Source: Pseudomonas sp. GM41(2012)
Lineage (GTDB): Bacteria; Pseudomonadota; Gammaproteobacteria; Pseudomonadales; Pseudomonadaceae
Assembly (NCBI RefSeq): GCF_000282315.2
Contig: NZ_AKJN02000008.1
Location: forward strand, 868,001 to 932,000
Direction of reading: 5' to 3'
Length of the DNA: 64,000 bases
The notes under the pieces were generated by a model. That model made no database searches, had not been told where the DNA came from, and worked only from the letters and a program-made list of their open reading frames with translations. The translations under genes were made by a program, and so were the position numbers. Below, piece by piece: positions 34,619-43,036 of this stretch. Position 1 is the first letter of the stretch. Each line of letters opens with the position of its first letter.

Positions 34619-37462
34619 ATGGTTCAAGTTCGCAAACTGGTGTTAGCAATAGCGGCCGCCTCGGCGCTGTCCTCCGGTATGGCGCATGCCCTCGGGCTTG
34701 GGGAATTGACCCTGAAGTCGACGCTGAACCAGCCCCTGGTGGCAGAAATCGAGTTGCTCGACGTCAAGGATCTCACCGCTGCCGAAGTGGTGCCGAGCCT
34801 GGCTTCGCCCGAAGATTTTGCCAAGGCCGGTGTCGACCGCCAGGCGTTTCTCAATGACCTGACCTTTACCCCGGTGCTCAACGCCAGCGGCAAAAGCATC
34901 CTGCGTGTGACATCCAGCAAACCACTCTCCGAACCCATGGTGAAATTCCTGGTTCAGGTGATGTGGCCCAACGGTCGCCTGCTGCGCGATTACAGCGTGC
35001 TGCTCGATCCGTCCAAATTCTCGCCGCAAACCGCTGAAGCGGCTGCGCAGCCTGCACCGACGCAAACCGTCACCGCACCGGTGACCGGTGGCACCAAACC
35101 CACCCAATACACCACCGCATCGCGCGATACCCTGTGGGAAATCGCCGAGAAGACGCGCAATGGCGGCTCGGTCCAGCAAACCATGCTGGCCATCCAGGCG
35201 TTGAATCCGGATGCCTTTATCGACGGCAACATCAACCGGTTGAAAGCCGGTCAGGTACTGCGTCTGCCGGATCAGGCGCAGAGCACCAATCTGCCGCAAC
35301 CGAAGGCCATTGCCGAAGTCTCCGCGCAGAACACCGCGTGGCGTCAGGGTCGTCGCTACGTGGCGAAGCCCGGGACCGGACAGCAGCAGCTCGATGCCAC
35401 CAAACGCGCTCGCGGTGAAGGCCCTTCGTCGCAAACGGCGACAGACAAGCTGAGCCTGGTCTCTGCCGAGTCCGGCAAGGCCGGTGGCAAAGGCGCTGCG
35501 GGTGATGCCAAGAATTTGAGCAACAAGCTGGCCGTGACCCAGGAAAGCCTCGACACGACCCGTCGTGACAACGCCGAACTGAAAAGCCGCATGACCGATC
35601 TGCAAAGTCAGCTGGACAAGCTGCAACGCCTGATCGAACTGAAGAACAATCAACTGGCCAAGTTGCAAGCGGAAGGCGCGGCGGGTGCGCCGGCACCAGG
35701 TGCGACCGCTCCGGCGATGTCAGCCGAACTGGCGGCCAATCCTGATGCAACGCCTGCACCTGCGCCTGAAGCGGCTGCTCCTGAGGCCGCTGCGCCTCCG
35801 GCCGAGCAGCCTGTCGAGCCGACGCCGGCAGCGTCCGACGATCAGCAATTCAAGGAACTGCTGACCAATCCGTGGCTACTGGGTCTGGCAGGGGGCGCCG
35901 CCGTGGTGGCGCTGTTCCTGCTGCTGTTGCTGGCGCGTCGCCGCAAAGCCCAGCAAGAAGCCGAGAAGCATGTGCGCATGGCCCGTGATTTGGCCGAGGA
36001 GCAGGCGTTCTCCGCTGAACTCGACCTGCCAAAAGGCATCTTCGATGATCTGGAAGTGCCGCCGCCGAGCGTGAAGCTCGCTACCGCGCCAACCCCAACC
36101 CCAACCCCAACGCCACCGCCTGCACCCGCCAAGGCTCCCGCGCCGGCCCCGGTCATTGCTCCGGTTGTGGTAACGCCACCGATCGCTGCGCCATTGGTTT
36201 CGCCTGCTGGCGAGCGCGATGACGACGTATTGACCAAGGCGCAGTCGCACATCACTGCCGGTCGTCTGAATCAGGCCGGTGCCTTGCTGGAAGACGGGAT
36301 CAAGCAAGAGCCGCAACGCAGCGACTTGCGCCTCAAGCTGATGGAAGTCTACGGTCAGCAAGGCGACCGCGATGCATTCGTTGCCCAGGAGCGCCAACTG
36401 GTGGCCAATGGTGACAACTTTGCTCAGGTCGAAAAACTCAAGAGCCGCTTCCCGGCCATGGTCATTGCGGCAGCCGGTGGTATCGCAGCCGCTGCGATCG
36501 CTGCCGAACTGGACGCGCAATACGTCAAGGATCTGCTGCTGGACGAGCCTGAAGCGCCGGCACCGGCAGTGCCCGATGACTTCGACACTGCGTTCGATTT
36601 GAGCCTGGATGATCTGGAATCTGCCGCTCCGGCAGTGGCTGCACCAGAGCCGGAGGCCGAGCCCGACGACTTCGACACTGCCTTCGATTTGAGCCTGGAT
36701 GATCTGGAAGCTGCCTCTGCGGCGGTGGTTGCACCAGAACCAGAGCCAGAAGCAGAGTCCGATGACCTCGACAGTGCCTTCGATTTGAGCCTGGATGATC
36801 TGGAAACGGCCTCTCCGGCAGTGGTTGCACCAGTACCAGAACCAGAACCAAAAGCAGAGCCAGTGTCTGCGGCTGAGCTGGACGCGTTCCCGCTGGACGA
36901 CGACCTGAGCTTCGAGTCGGTGTTGCAGCAGCAGGCCGACATCAAGGAAAGCCTCGATGACCTGTCGGACTTCGACCTGGATATGGATCTCGGTGGGGAT
37001 GCCTCGCCGGCGACCCTGGCCGAAGACGACTTCCTGTTGAGCCTGGATGACGGCGTCAAGGACCTGGATATACCTGTCGCTGAAGCGCCGGTTGTTCCCG
37101 AGGTTGCGCTGGACGATCTGGAGCTGCCAGCCGATTTCGACCTTTCGCTGGCTGACGAAATGGACGCGCCAGACGCGTTTGCCGCCGAACTGGACGACGT
37201 CAACGCCGAACTGGATCGTTTGTCCCAGAGCCTTGGCGAGCCGAGCTTCACGGCGGAAGACGCGATGGCCTCCGCCGCTGACGAGCCGGAATTCGATTTC
37301 CTTTCCGGCACCGACGAAGTCGCTACCAAACTCGATCTGGCCCAGGCCTACATCGACATGGGCGACGCCGACGGCGCCCGGGACATCCTCAATGAAGTGG
37401 TGACCGAGGGTGATTCAGGTCAGAAGACCGAAGCCAAGGAAATGCTTTCGCGTCTGGCTTGA
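34619..37462 (+). CDS. fimV: FimV-type peptidoglycan-binding polar hub protein
   Basis: The product is 947 residues from ATG 34619, which has GAGGCT upstream. A signal peptide is followed by the FimV N-terminal domain (LGLGELTLKSTLNQPLVAEIELL). A LysM-like domain spans about 160-220 (YTTASRDTLWEIAEKT), a coiled coil about 300-345, and one membrane helix about 417-436 (LLGLAGGAAVVALFLLLLL). A long acidic cytoplasmic region carries tandem repeats, and a TPR-like C-terminal domain closes it (KLDLAQAYIDMGDADGARDILNEVV). FimV organises the cell pole for type IV pili and signalling in Pseudomonas aeruginosa. Upstream in-frame ATGs lack the signal peptide. Confidence 0.95.
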   Translation: MVQVRKLVLAIAAASALSSGMAHALGLGELTLKSTLNQPLVAEIELLDVKDLTAAEVVPSLASPEDFAKAGVDRQAFLNDLTFTPVLNASGKSILRVTSSKPLSEPMVKFLVQVMWPNGRLLRDYSVLLDPSKFSPQTAEAAAQPAPTQTVTAPVTGGTKPTQYTTASRDTLWEIAEKTRNGGSVQQTMLAIQALNPDAFIDGNINRLKAGQVLRLPDQAQSTNLPQPKAIAEVSAQNTAWRQGRRYVAKPGTGQQQLDATKRARGEGPSSQTATDKLSLVSAESGKAGGKGAAGDAKNLSNKLAVTQESLDTTRRDNAELKSRMTDLQSQLDKLQRLIELKNNQLAKLQAEGAAGAPAPGATAPAMSAELAANPDATPAPAPEAAAPEAAAPPAEQPVEPTPAASDDQQFKELLTNPWLLGLAGGAAVVALFLLLLLARRRKAQQEAEKHVRMARDLAEEQAFSAELDLPKGIFDDLEVPPPSVKLATAPTPTPTPTPPPAPAKAPAPAPVIAPVVVTPPIAAPLVSPAGERDDDVLTKAQSHITAGRLNQAGALLEDGIKQEPQRSDLRLKLMEVYGQQGDRDAFVAQERQLVANGDNFAQVEKLKSRFPAMVIAAAGGIAAAAIAAELDAQYVKDLLLDEPEAPAPAVPDDFDTAFDLSLDDLESAAPAVAAPEPEAEPDDFDTAFDLSLDDLEAASAAVVAPEPEPEAESDDLDSAFDLSLDDLETASPAVVAPVPEPEPKAEPVSAAELDAFPLDDDLSFESVLQQQADIKESLDDLSDFDLDMDLGGDASPATLAEDDFLLSLDDGVKDLDIPVAEAPVVPEVALDDLELPADFDLSLADEMDAPDAFAAELDDVNAELDRLSQSLGEPSFTAEDAMASAADEPEFDFLSGTDEVATKLDLAQAYIDMGDADGARDILNEVVTEGDSGQKTEAKEMLSRLA
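36087..36112 (+). repeat. CCAACC hexanucleotide tandem in fimV
   Basis: About four head-to-tail six-base units encode a Pro-Thr run in the cytoplasmic linker just after the membrane helix. Slippage would change linker length by two residues without shifting frame. Confidence 0.75.
36575..36856 (+). repeat. three tandem 90-96 bp repeats in fimV (acidic DLSLDDLE units)
   Basis: Units begin at 36575, 36665 and 36761. Each encodes (F/L)D(T/S)AFDLSLDDLE followed by an Ala/Pro/Glu linker. The DNA of the core is nearly identical, including TTCGATTTGAGCCTGGATGA, which suggests recent duplication. Confidence 0.9.
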
Positions 37463-37484
37463 TTGATCGGTAAGGCGTAAACAA

Positions 37485-37516
37485 AACGGCAGCCCATTGA
37501 GGCTGCCGTTTTTGTT
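37485..37516 (+). terminator. terminator of fimV
   Basis: AAACGGCAGCC-CATTGA-GGCTGCCGTTT hairpin followed by TTG, 22 bases past the stop. Confidence 0.88.
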
Positions 37517-37550
37517 TCAGCGGGGATGAGCTGGCGTCTGTCGGGCCGCC

Positions 37551-37625
37551 TTCGCGAGCAGGCTCGCTCCCACATTGGATCTGTGGTGTTCACAAACCCC
37601 CTGTGGGAGCGAGCCTGCTCGCGAA
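37551..37625. repeat. 24-bp perfect inverted REP pair
   Basis: TTCGCGAGCAGGCTCGCTCC... (37551-37574) is exactly mirrored at 37602-37625, in the gap between fimV and truA. Confidence 0.9.
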
Positions 37626-37746
37626 GAGGCCGGCACTTCCAACATAACTATCGACCCGACAGGCCACAAACAACACACGGCTCTGGCATCCCCGTCCGAC
37701 AGCCTTATAATGCCCGCCTTTGCGTACATCAGCAGGCTGTCACTCC

Positions 37747-38601
37747 TTGGCAAATATAGATAATCCGGCCGCCGAAATGGTGGCCGAGGGCTTTTTCCGG
37801 ATCGCGTTGGGCGTTGAATACAAAGGCTCGCGCTATCGCGGCTGGCAGCGCCAGGCCTCCGGCGTACTCACCGTGCAGGAGACGCTCGAAAAAGCCTTGT
37901 CCAAAGTCGCCGACTCACCGGTGTCGCTGCTCTGCGCCGGGCGTACGGATGCCGGCGTGCATGCGTGCGGTCAGGTGGTGCATTTCGATACTCAGGTCGA
38001 GCGTTCGATGAAAGCCTGGGTCATGGGCGCCAATATCAATTTGCCCCACGACGTCAGTGTCAGCTGGGCCAAGGTCATGCCGGCGCATTTCCATGCGCGG
38101 TTCAAGGCCATTGCCCGGCGCTATCGCTACGTGATCTACAACGATCAGATCCGTCCGGCGCACCTGAACGAAGAAATCACCTGGAACCACCGTCCGCTGG
38201 ATGTCGAGCGCATGGCCGAGGCGGCGCAGTACCTGGTCGGCACCCACGATTTCAGCGCTTTCCGTGCCGGCCAGTGCCAGGCCAAGTCGCCGATCAAGGA
38301 GCTGCATCACCTGCGCGTCACGCGCCACGGCAAGATGATCGTGCTGGACATCCGCGCCAGCGCCTTCCTGCACCACATGGTGCGCAACATTGCTGGCGTG
38401 CTGATGACCATCGGTGCCGGCGAGCGTCCGGTGGAGTGGATGAAAGAGGTTCTGGAGAGCCGCATTCGCCGTTCCGGTGGGGTGACGGCGCACCCGTACG
38501 GCCTGTACCTGGTGCAGGTCGAGTACCGCGACGAGTTCGAATTGCCCGAGCGTTACATCGGGCCGCACTTCCTGACCGGTTTCTCGGAACTTGACGGCTG
38601 A
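37747..38601 (+). CDS. truA: tRNA pseudouridine(38-40) synthase
   Basis: The enzyme isomerises uridines 38-40 of the anticodon stem. It shows IALGVEYKGSRYRGWQRQ, then the catalytic motif CAGRTDAGVHACGQVVHF with the active-site Asp, and FHARFKAIARRYRYVI. The C-terminal part is FLHHMVRNIAGVLMTIGAGE. The start is uncertain. TTG 37747 has AGCAGG about 12 bases upstream and gives 284 residues; ATG 37777 gives 274 residues but has no visible ribosome site. It is the first gene of the truA-trpF-accD run. Confidence 0.93.
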   Translation: MANIDNPAAEMVAEGFFRIALGVEYKGSRYRGWQRQASGVLTVQETLEKALSKVADSPVSLLCAGRTDAGVHACGQVVHFDTQVERSMKAWVMGANINLPHDVSVSWAKVMPAHFHARFKAIARRYRYVIYNDQIRPAHLNEEITWNHRPLDVERMAEAAQYLVGTHDFSAFRAGQCQAKSPIKELHHLRVTRHGKMIVLDIRASAFLHHMVRNIAGVLMTIGAGERPVEWMKEVLESRIRRSGGVTAHPYGLYLVQVEYRDEFELPERYIGPHFLTGFSELDG

Positions 38602-38664
38602 CGCCTTCGAACGCTTTTGTTACCATCCGGGACTTTCTCGGATTTACCTTGGGGTTCTATCGAC

Positions 38665-39285
38665 ATGTCGGCCGTTCGCAGCAAGATTTGTGGGATTACC
38701 CGCATAGAAGATGCGTTGGCGGCGGTTGAGGCCGGGGCTGATGCGATCGGATTTGTGTTCTACGCCAAAAGCCCTCGGGCCGTGACGTTTCAGCAGGCGC
38801 GCTCAATCATCGAGGCGTTGCCGCCGTTCGTGACCACCGTAGGGTTGTTCGTCAACGCCAGCCGCTGCGAGTTGGGGGAAATCCTCGACGCCGTGCCGCT
38901 GGACCTGTTGCAGTTCCATGGCGACGAAACGGCGGCCGAGTGCGAAGGCTGGCACCGTCCGTACATCAAGGCGCTGCGGGTCAAGGCCGGTGACGACATC
39001 GTGGCCGCATGCGATGCGTTTCCAGGCGCCAGCGGTATCCTGCTCGACGCCTACGTTGAAGGCGTACCCGGCGGAACCGGTGAAGCGTTTGACTGGTCTC
39101 TGATACCGCAAGGCTTGAGCAAACCGATTATCCTGGCGGGTGGCTTGACGCCGGACAACGTCGCCGAGGCGATTGCAAGGGTTCGGCCTTATGCCGTGGA
39201 CGTCAGCGGCGGGGTGGAGGCGAGCAAGGGCATCAAGGATCACGCAAAGATTCAGGCATTCATTAAAGCGGTACGCGGAAGCTGA
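38665..39285 (+). CDS. trpF: phosphoribosylanthranilate isomerase
   Basis: A 206-residue TIM barrel that performs the Amadori rearrangement in tryptophan synthesis. RSKICGITRIEDALAAVEAGADAIGFVFY holds the general-base Cys, and LLDAYVEGVPGGTGEAFDW holds the general-acid Asp. ILAGGLTPDNVAEAI and AVDVSGGVEASKGIKD form the phosphate site. ATG 38665 has a TTGGGG-type upstream signal. It lies 63 bp after truA. The other trp genes are not in the window, which is normal for Pseudomonas. Confidence 0.97.
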   Translation: MSAVRSKICGITRIEDALAAVEAGADAIGFVFYAKSPRAVTFQQARSIIEALPPFVTTVGLFVNASRCELGEILDAVPLDLLQFHGDETAAECEGWHRPYIKALRVKAGDDIVAACDAFPGASGILLDAYVEGVPGGTGEAFDWSLIPQGLSKPIILAGGLTPDNVAEAIARVRPYAVDVSGGVEASKGIKDHAKIQAFIKAVRGS

Positions 39286-39468
39286 TGTGACGGCTGGCAC
39301 ACTGCCGCCGTCCACAGGCATGGCTGAGGGTTTTTGGGGTTGTACGCAGGTCACGCTTCACTGACCCGGCACCCCATCGATCATCGCCACACACATGAAT
39401 TTAGCTCAAGGGCATACGCGGGGCTGCGAACCAGAGCGTTCGGGCCGCCGGTACTGGAGAAAGAAAGC

Positions 39469-40389
39469 ATGAGCAACTGGTTAGTAGACAAACTGATCCC
39501 TTCGATCATGCGTTCCGAGGTCAAGAAGAGCTCGGTGCCTGAAGGTCTGTGGCACAAATGCCCGTCTTGCGAGGCTGTGCTGTATCGTCCGGAGCTGGAA
39601 AAGACCCTGGACGTTTGCCCCAAGTGCAACCACCACATGCGTATCGGCGCCCGCGCCCGCATCGATATCTTCCTCGACGCTGAAGGCCGTGCCGAACTGG
39701 GCGCGGACCTGGAGCCGGTTGACCGTCTGAAGTTCCGCGACGGCAAGAAGTACAAGGATCGCCTGACCGCTGCGCAGAAGCAGACCGGCGAAAAAGACGC
39801 ACTGATCTCCATGAGCGGCTCCCTGTTGGGCATACCGGTAGTGGTGTCGGCCTTCGAATTCTCCTTCATGGGTGGTTCGATGGGCGCCATCGTTGGTGAG
39901 CGTTTTGTTCGCGCTGCCAACTACGCGCTGGAAAACCGTTGCCCGATGATCTGCTTCGCCGCTTCCGGCGGTGCGCGGATGCAAGAAGCCCTGATCTCTC
40001 TGATGCAAATGGCCAAGACCTCTGCGGTGCTGGCGCGTCTGCGTGAAGAAGGCATTCCGTTCATCTCCGTACTGACTGACCCGGTCTACGGTGGTGTTTC
40101 CGCCAGTCTGGCGATGCTCGGCGACGTGATTGTCGGTGAGCCGAAAGCCCTGATCGGCTTCGCCGGTCCGCGCGTGATCGAGCAGACCGTGCGTGAAAAA
40201 CTGCCGGAAGGCTTCCAGCGCAGCGAATTCCTGCTGGAACACGGTGCGATCGACATGATCATTCACCGTCAGGAACTGCGTCCGCGTCTGGGCAATCTGC
40301 TGGCACAAATGATGGGCCTGCCGACGCCGAAATTCGTCGCCGCGCCAATCGAGCCAATCGTGGTTCCACCGGTACCCGCCAACATATGA
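39469..40389 (+). CDS. accD: acetyl-CoA carboxylase carboxyltransferase beta subunit
   Basis: A 306-residue subunit that, with AccA, moves the carboxyl group from biotin to acetyl-CoA in the first step of fatty acid synthesis. An N-terminal four-cysteine zinc ribbon (CPSC ... CPKC, residues about 27-49) is followed by the crotonase-like fold with FSFMGGSMGAIVGERFVRA and CFAASGGARMQEALISLMQM. GAGAAAGAAAGC precedes the ATG. Its stop overlaps the folC start (ATGA), so folC is translationally coupled. Confidence 0.97.
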   Translation: MSNWLVDKLIPSIMRSEVKKSSVPEGLWHKCPSCEAVLYRPELEKTLDVCPKCNHHMRIGARARIDIFLDAEGRAELGADLEPVDRLKFRDGKKYKDRLTAAQKQTGEKDALISMSGSLLGIPVVVSAFEFSFMGGSMGAIVGERFVRAANYALENRCPMICFAASGGARMQEALISLMQMAKTSAVLARLREEGIPFISVLTDPVYGGVSASLAMLGDVIVGEPKALIGFAGPRVIEQTVREKLPEGFQRSEFLLEHGAIDMIIHRQELRPRLGNLLAQMMGLPTPKFVAAPIEPIVVPPVPANI

Positions 40390-41693
40390 TCGAACGTACC
40401 CTTGGCGAGTGGCTCGCCTACCTTGAGCAGTTGCACCCTTCGGCCATCGATATGGGCCTGGAGCGCTCGCAACAGGTAGCGTCCCGCATGGGACTGGGCA
40501 AGCCGGCGCCTCGGGTGATCACGGTCACCGGCACCAACGGCAAAGGTTCTACCTGCGCATTCGTGGCGTCGTTGCTGCGGGCGCAGGGCCTGAGCGTCGG
40601 TGTCTACAATTCTCCGCACCTGCTGCGTTACAACGAGCGGGTGCAGGTCAATGGCGTCGAAGCCACTGATGCCGAGCTGTGCGAAGCCTTTGCTGCGGTC
40701 GAGGCGGGCCGTGGCGACACTTCCCTGACGTACTTCGAAATGGGCACCCTCGCGGCGTTCTGGCTGTTTCAACACGCCAGTCTCGATGCGGTGGTGCTGG
40801 AAGTCGGGCTGGGCGGGCGTCTGGACACGGTCAATGTGGTCGATGCCGATATGGCGCTGGTCACCAGCATCGGTGTGGATCACGCGGACTATCTGGGTGA
40901 TACCCGTGAATCCGTAGCGTTCGAAAAGGCCGGCATCTTCCGCCAGGGCGCGCCTGCGCTGTGTGGCGACCTGAATCCTCCACAGCCTCTGCTGGATAAA
41001 GCGCGCGAGCTCAATTGCCCGTTTTTCCTGCGTGGGCGCGATTTCGACCTCGGTATCACCGATCACAACTGGCAATGGCGCGGTCTTGACGCTCAAGGGC
41101 GTGTGGTCGAGCTGCATGATCTGCCGTTGCTCGATCTGCCGATGGAAAACGCCGCGCTGGCGTTGCAGGCTTACCTGTTGCTCGGGTTGCCTTGGGCGGA
41201 TGCACACATTATTGCTGCGCTGAAAGCTACTCGGGTGGTCGGTCGCCTCGATCGCCGTCAGTTTGACTGGCAGGGCAAGCGCCTGAACCTGTTGCTGGAC
41301 GTGGGGCATAACCCCCATGCGGCAGAGTATCTGGCTCGCCGTCTGGCCAGCCGTCCACCGGCCGGCAAGCGTCTGGCAGTGTTCGGACTGTTGGCAGACA
41401 AGGATCTGGATGGTGTTGTCGGTGAATTGAGTGCTAGTGTCCAGCATTGGGCCGTCGCGCCGCTGGATTCACCGCGAGCACGCCCGGTTGCCGATTTGCA
41501 CGCGGCGTTGCACAACCTTGGTGCCTCGGTAACGTCCTATGACAGCGTGGCCGCCGCCCTGGAAGGGCAGTGCGCGCTGGCGACGAGCGACGACGAGATT
41601 CTGTTGTTCGGATCATTTTATTGTGTCGCCGAGGCCCTCGAATGGCTGGCCCGGCGCTCCACGGAGGAAGCGGCAAATGGCATTGCTGGATAA
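40386..41693 (+). CDS. folC: folylpolyglutamate/dihydrofolate synthase
   Basis: A 435-residue Mur-ligase-family enzyme that makes dihydrofolate and then extends folate glutamate tails. The P-loop ITVTGTNGKGSTCAFVASLL lies near residues 40-60. The segments LEVGLGGRLDTVNVVDAD and TSIGVDHADYLGDT are diagnostic. LLDVGHNPHAAEYLA marks the C-terminal domain. It overlaps accD by four bases upstream and the SPOR gene by 17 bases downstream, forming the tight accD-folC-dedD chain. Confidence 0.97.
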   Translation: MIERTLGEWLAYLEQLHPSAIDMGLERSQQVASRMGLGKPAPRVITVTGTNGKGSTCAFVASLLRAQGLSVGVYNSPHLLRYNERVQVNGVEATDAELCEAFAAVEAGRGDTSLTYFEMGTLAAFWLFQHASLDAVVLEVGLGGRLDTVNVVDADMALVTSIGVDHADYLGDTRESVAFEKAGIFRQGAPALCGDLNPPQPLLDKARELNCPFFLRGRDFDLGITDHNWQWRGLDAQGRVVELHDLPLLDLPMENAALALQAYLLLGLPWADAHIIAALKATRVVGRLDRRQFDWQGKRLNLLLDVGHNPHAAEYLARRLASRPPAGKRLAVFGLLADKDLDGVVGELSASVQHWAVAPLDSPRARPVADLHAALHNLGASVTSYDSVAAALEGQCALATSDDEILLFGSFYCVAEALEWLARRSTEEAANGIAG

Positions 41694-42336
41694 GGCATAC
41701 AAACAGCGCATGGTCGGCGCCCTGGTTCTGGTAGCGCTGGCGGTAATTTTCCTGCCGATGCTGTTTTCCCGTCAGGATGAACAGCGTCAAGTGACGGTTG
41801 AAGCCCCGGCCGCGCCGCAAGCGCCTGCGGTGCCGCAAGTTCAGGTCGAGCCCGTGGTGGTGCCTGAGCCGCAAGCGCTGCCTCAGGAACCTGTGCCGAG
41901 TGATGATGAAATCGCTCAGCAAGAAGCACCGTCGACAGCGATTGCCCCGAGTGTACGGGTGGCGCCTGCACCTGCCGCCAAACCGGTCGCGCCAGCACCT
42001 GCGCCGGTCAACAAACCAACGGTTGCACCTAGCCAGCCCATCACGGCTGCACCGGGCAAGCCGGACACGACTCAAAGCCGCGTCGATGCCAATGGCCTGT
42101 CGGTCAGTTGGTCGGTGCAACTGGCCAGCCTGTCGAGCCGTGAAAGTGCAGAAAGCCTGCAGAAATCCCTGCGTAGCCAGGGCTATAACGCCTACATTCG
42201 TACTGCCGACGGCAAGAATCGGGTGTTTGTCGGACCGCTGATCGAGCGGGCAGAAGCTGATCGTCTGCGTGACTTGTTGAGCCGCCAGCAGAACCTCAAG
42301 GGTTTTGTTGTGCGTTTCCAGCCTGAGCGTGGCTAA
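41677..42336 (+). CDS. dedD: SPOR-domain cell-division protein (DedD-like)
   Basis: The 219-residue protein has a short cytoplasmic start, one membrane helix at about 11-31 (RMVGALVLVALAVIFLPMLF) and a long Pro/Ala/Val-rich periplasmic linker (about 40-135). A C-terminal SPOR domain spans about 143-219 (SWSVQLASLSSRESAESLQKSL and NRVFVGPLIERAEADRL). SPOR domains bind denuded septal peptidoglycan. The start ATG 41677 has GGAGGAAGCGG upstream, inside the end of folC. Context folC-dedD-cvpA-purF is the conserved proteobacterial order. Confidence 0.93.
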   Translation: MALLDKAYKQRMVGALVLVALAVIFLPMLFSRQDEQRQVTVEAPAAPQAPAVPQVQVEPVVVPEPQALPQEPVPSDDEIAQQEAPSTAIAPSVRVAPAPAAKPVAPAPAPVNKPTVAPSQPITAAPGKPDTTQSRVDANGLSVSWSVQLASLSSRESAESLQKSLRSQGYNAYIRTADGKNRVFVGPLIERAEADRLRDLLSRQQNLKGFVVRFQPERG

Positions 42337-42434
42337 AACTATCGACCTGATTTGAAATGCACTGACAATCGCAGCTTACCGATAGCCATGCGCTCTGCTA
42401 AAATGCGCCGCCTTATCCGTCTGTAGGCTGCACT

Positions 42435-42995
42435 GTGCCATTTACCTGGGTTGACTGGGCGATCGTTGCAATCGTCGCCATCTCCGCATTGATCAGTCTG
42501 AGCCGCGGCTTCGTCAAAGAAGCATTGTCGCTGGTGACCTGGATCATCGCAGGAGTCGTCGCCTGGATGTTCGGTGGTTCATTGTCCGAGTACCTCGCCG
42601 GATACATCCAAACGCCGTCGGCCCGTGTGATCACGGGCTGTGCCATCATGTTTGTCGCCACGTTAATCGTAGGCGCGATGATCAATTATCTTATCGGCGA
42701 ATTGGTTCGCGTCACCGGGCTGTCCGGGACCGATCGATTCCTCGGCATGGCCTTCGGCGCCGCGCGTGGCGTGTTGCTGGTGGTCGTGGCGGTCGGGCTG
42801 TTGAGCCTGGGGCCGGTACAGCAGGACGGGTGGTGGAAAGAGTCACAGCTCGTGCCAAAATTTCTATTGGTTGCAGACTGGTCCAAAAACCTGATTCTGG
42901 GGTGGAGCAGTCAGTGGCTTGCCAGCGGTATCAGCGTACCCGCTGAGATACCGTTCAAGGAGCACCTCTTGCCGATGGCCAAAACGCCTCAGTGA
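42435..42995 (+). CDS. cvpA: CvpA-family membrane protein
   Basis: The 186-residue protein has about four membrane helices. It starts VDWAIVAIVAISALISLSRGFVKEALSL and contains GLSGTDRFLGMAFGAARGVLLVV, the CvpA signature. The start is GTG at 42435; no nearby ATG fits the family N-terminus. CvpA is needed for colicin V production in E. coli and contributes to envelope stress tolerance; its molecular function is unknown. It lies directly upstream of purF, as in most gamma-proteobacteria. Confidence 0.93.
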   Translation: MPFTWVDWAIVAIVAISALISLSRGFVKEALSLVTWIIAGVVAWMFGGSLSEYLAGYIQTPSARVITGCAIMFVATLIVGAMINYLIGELVRVTGLSGTDRFLGMAFGAARGVLLVVVAVGLLSLGPVQQDGWWKESQLVPKFLLVADWSKNLILGWSSQWLASGISVPAEIPFKEHLLPMAKTPQ

Positions 42996-43036
42996 GTTGT
43001 GTTCAGTTCAGATCCATTAAGTAGGGGTTGCGTCGC

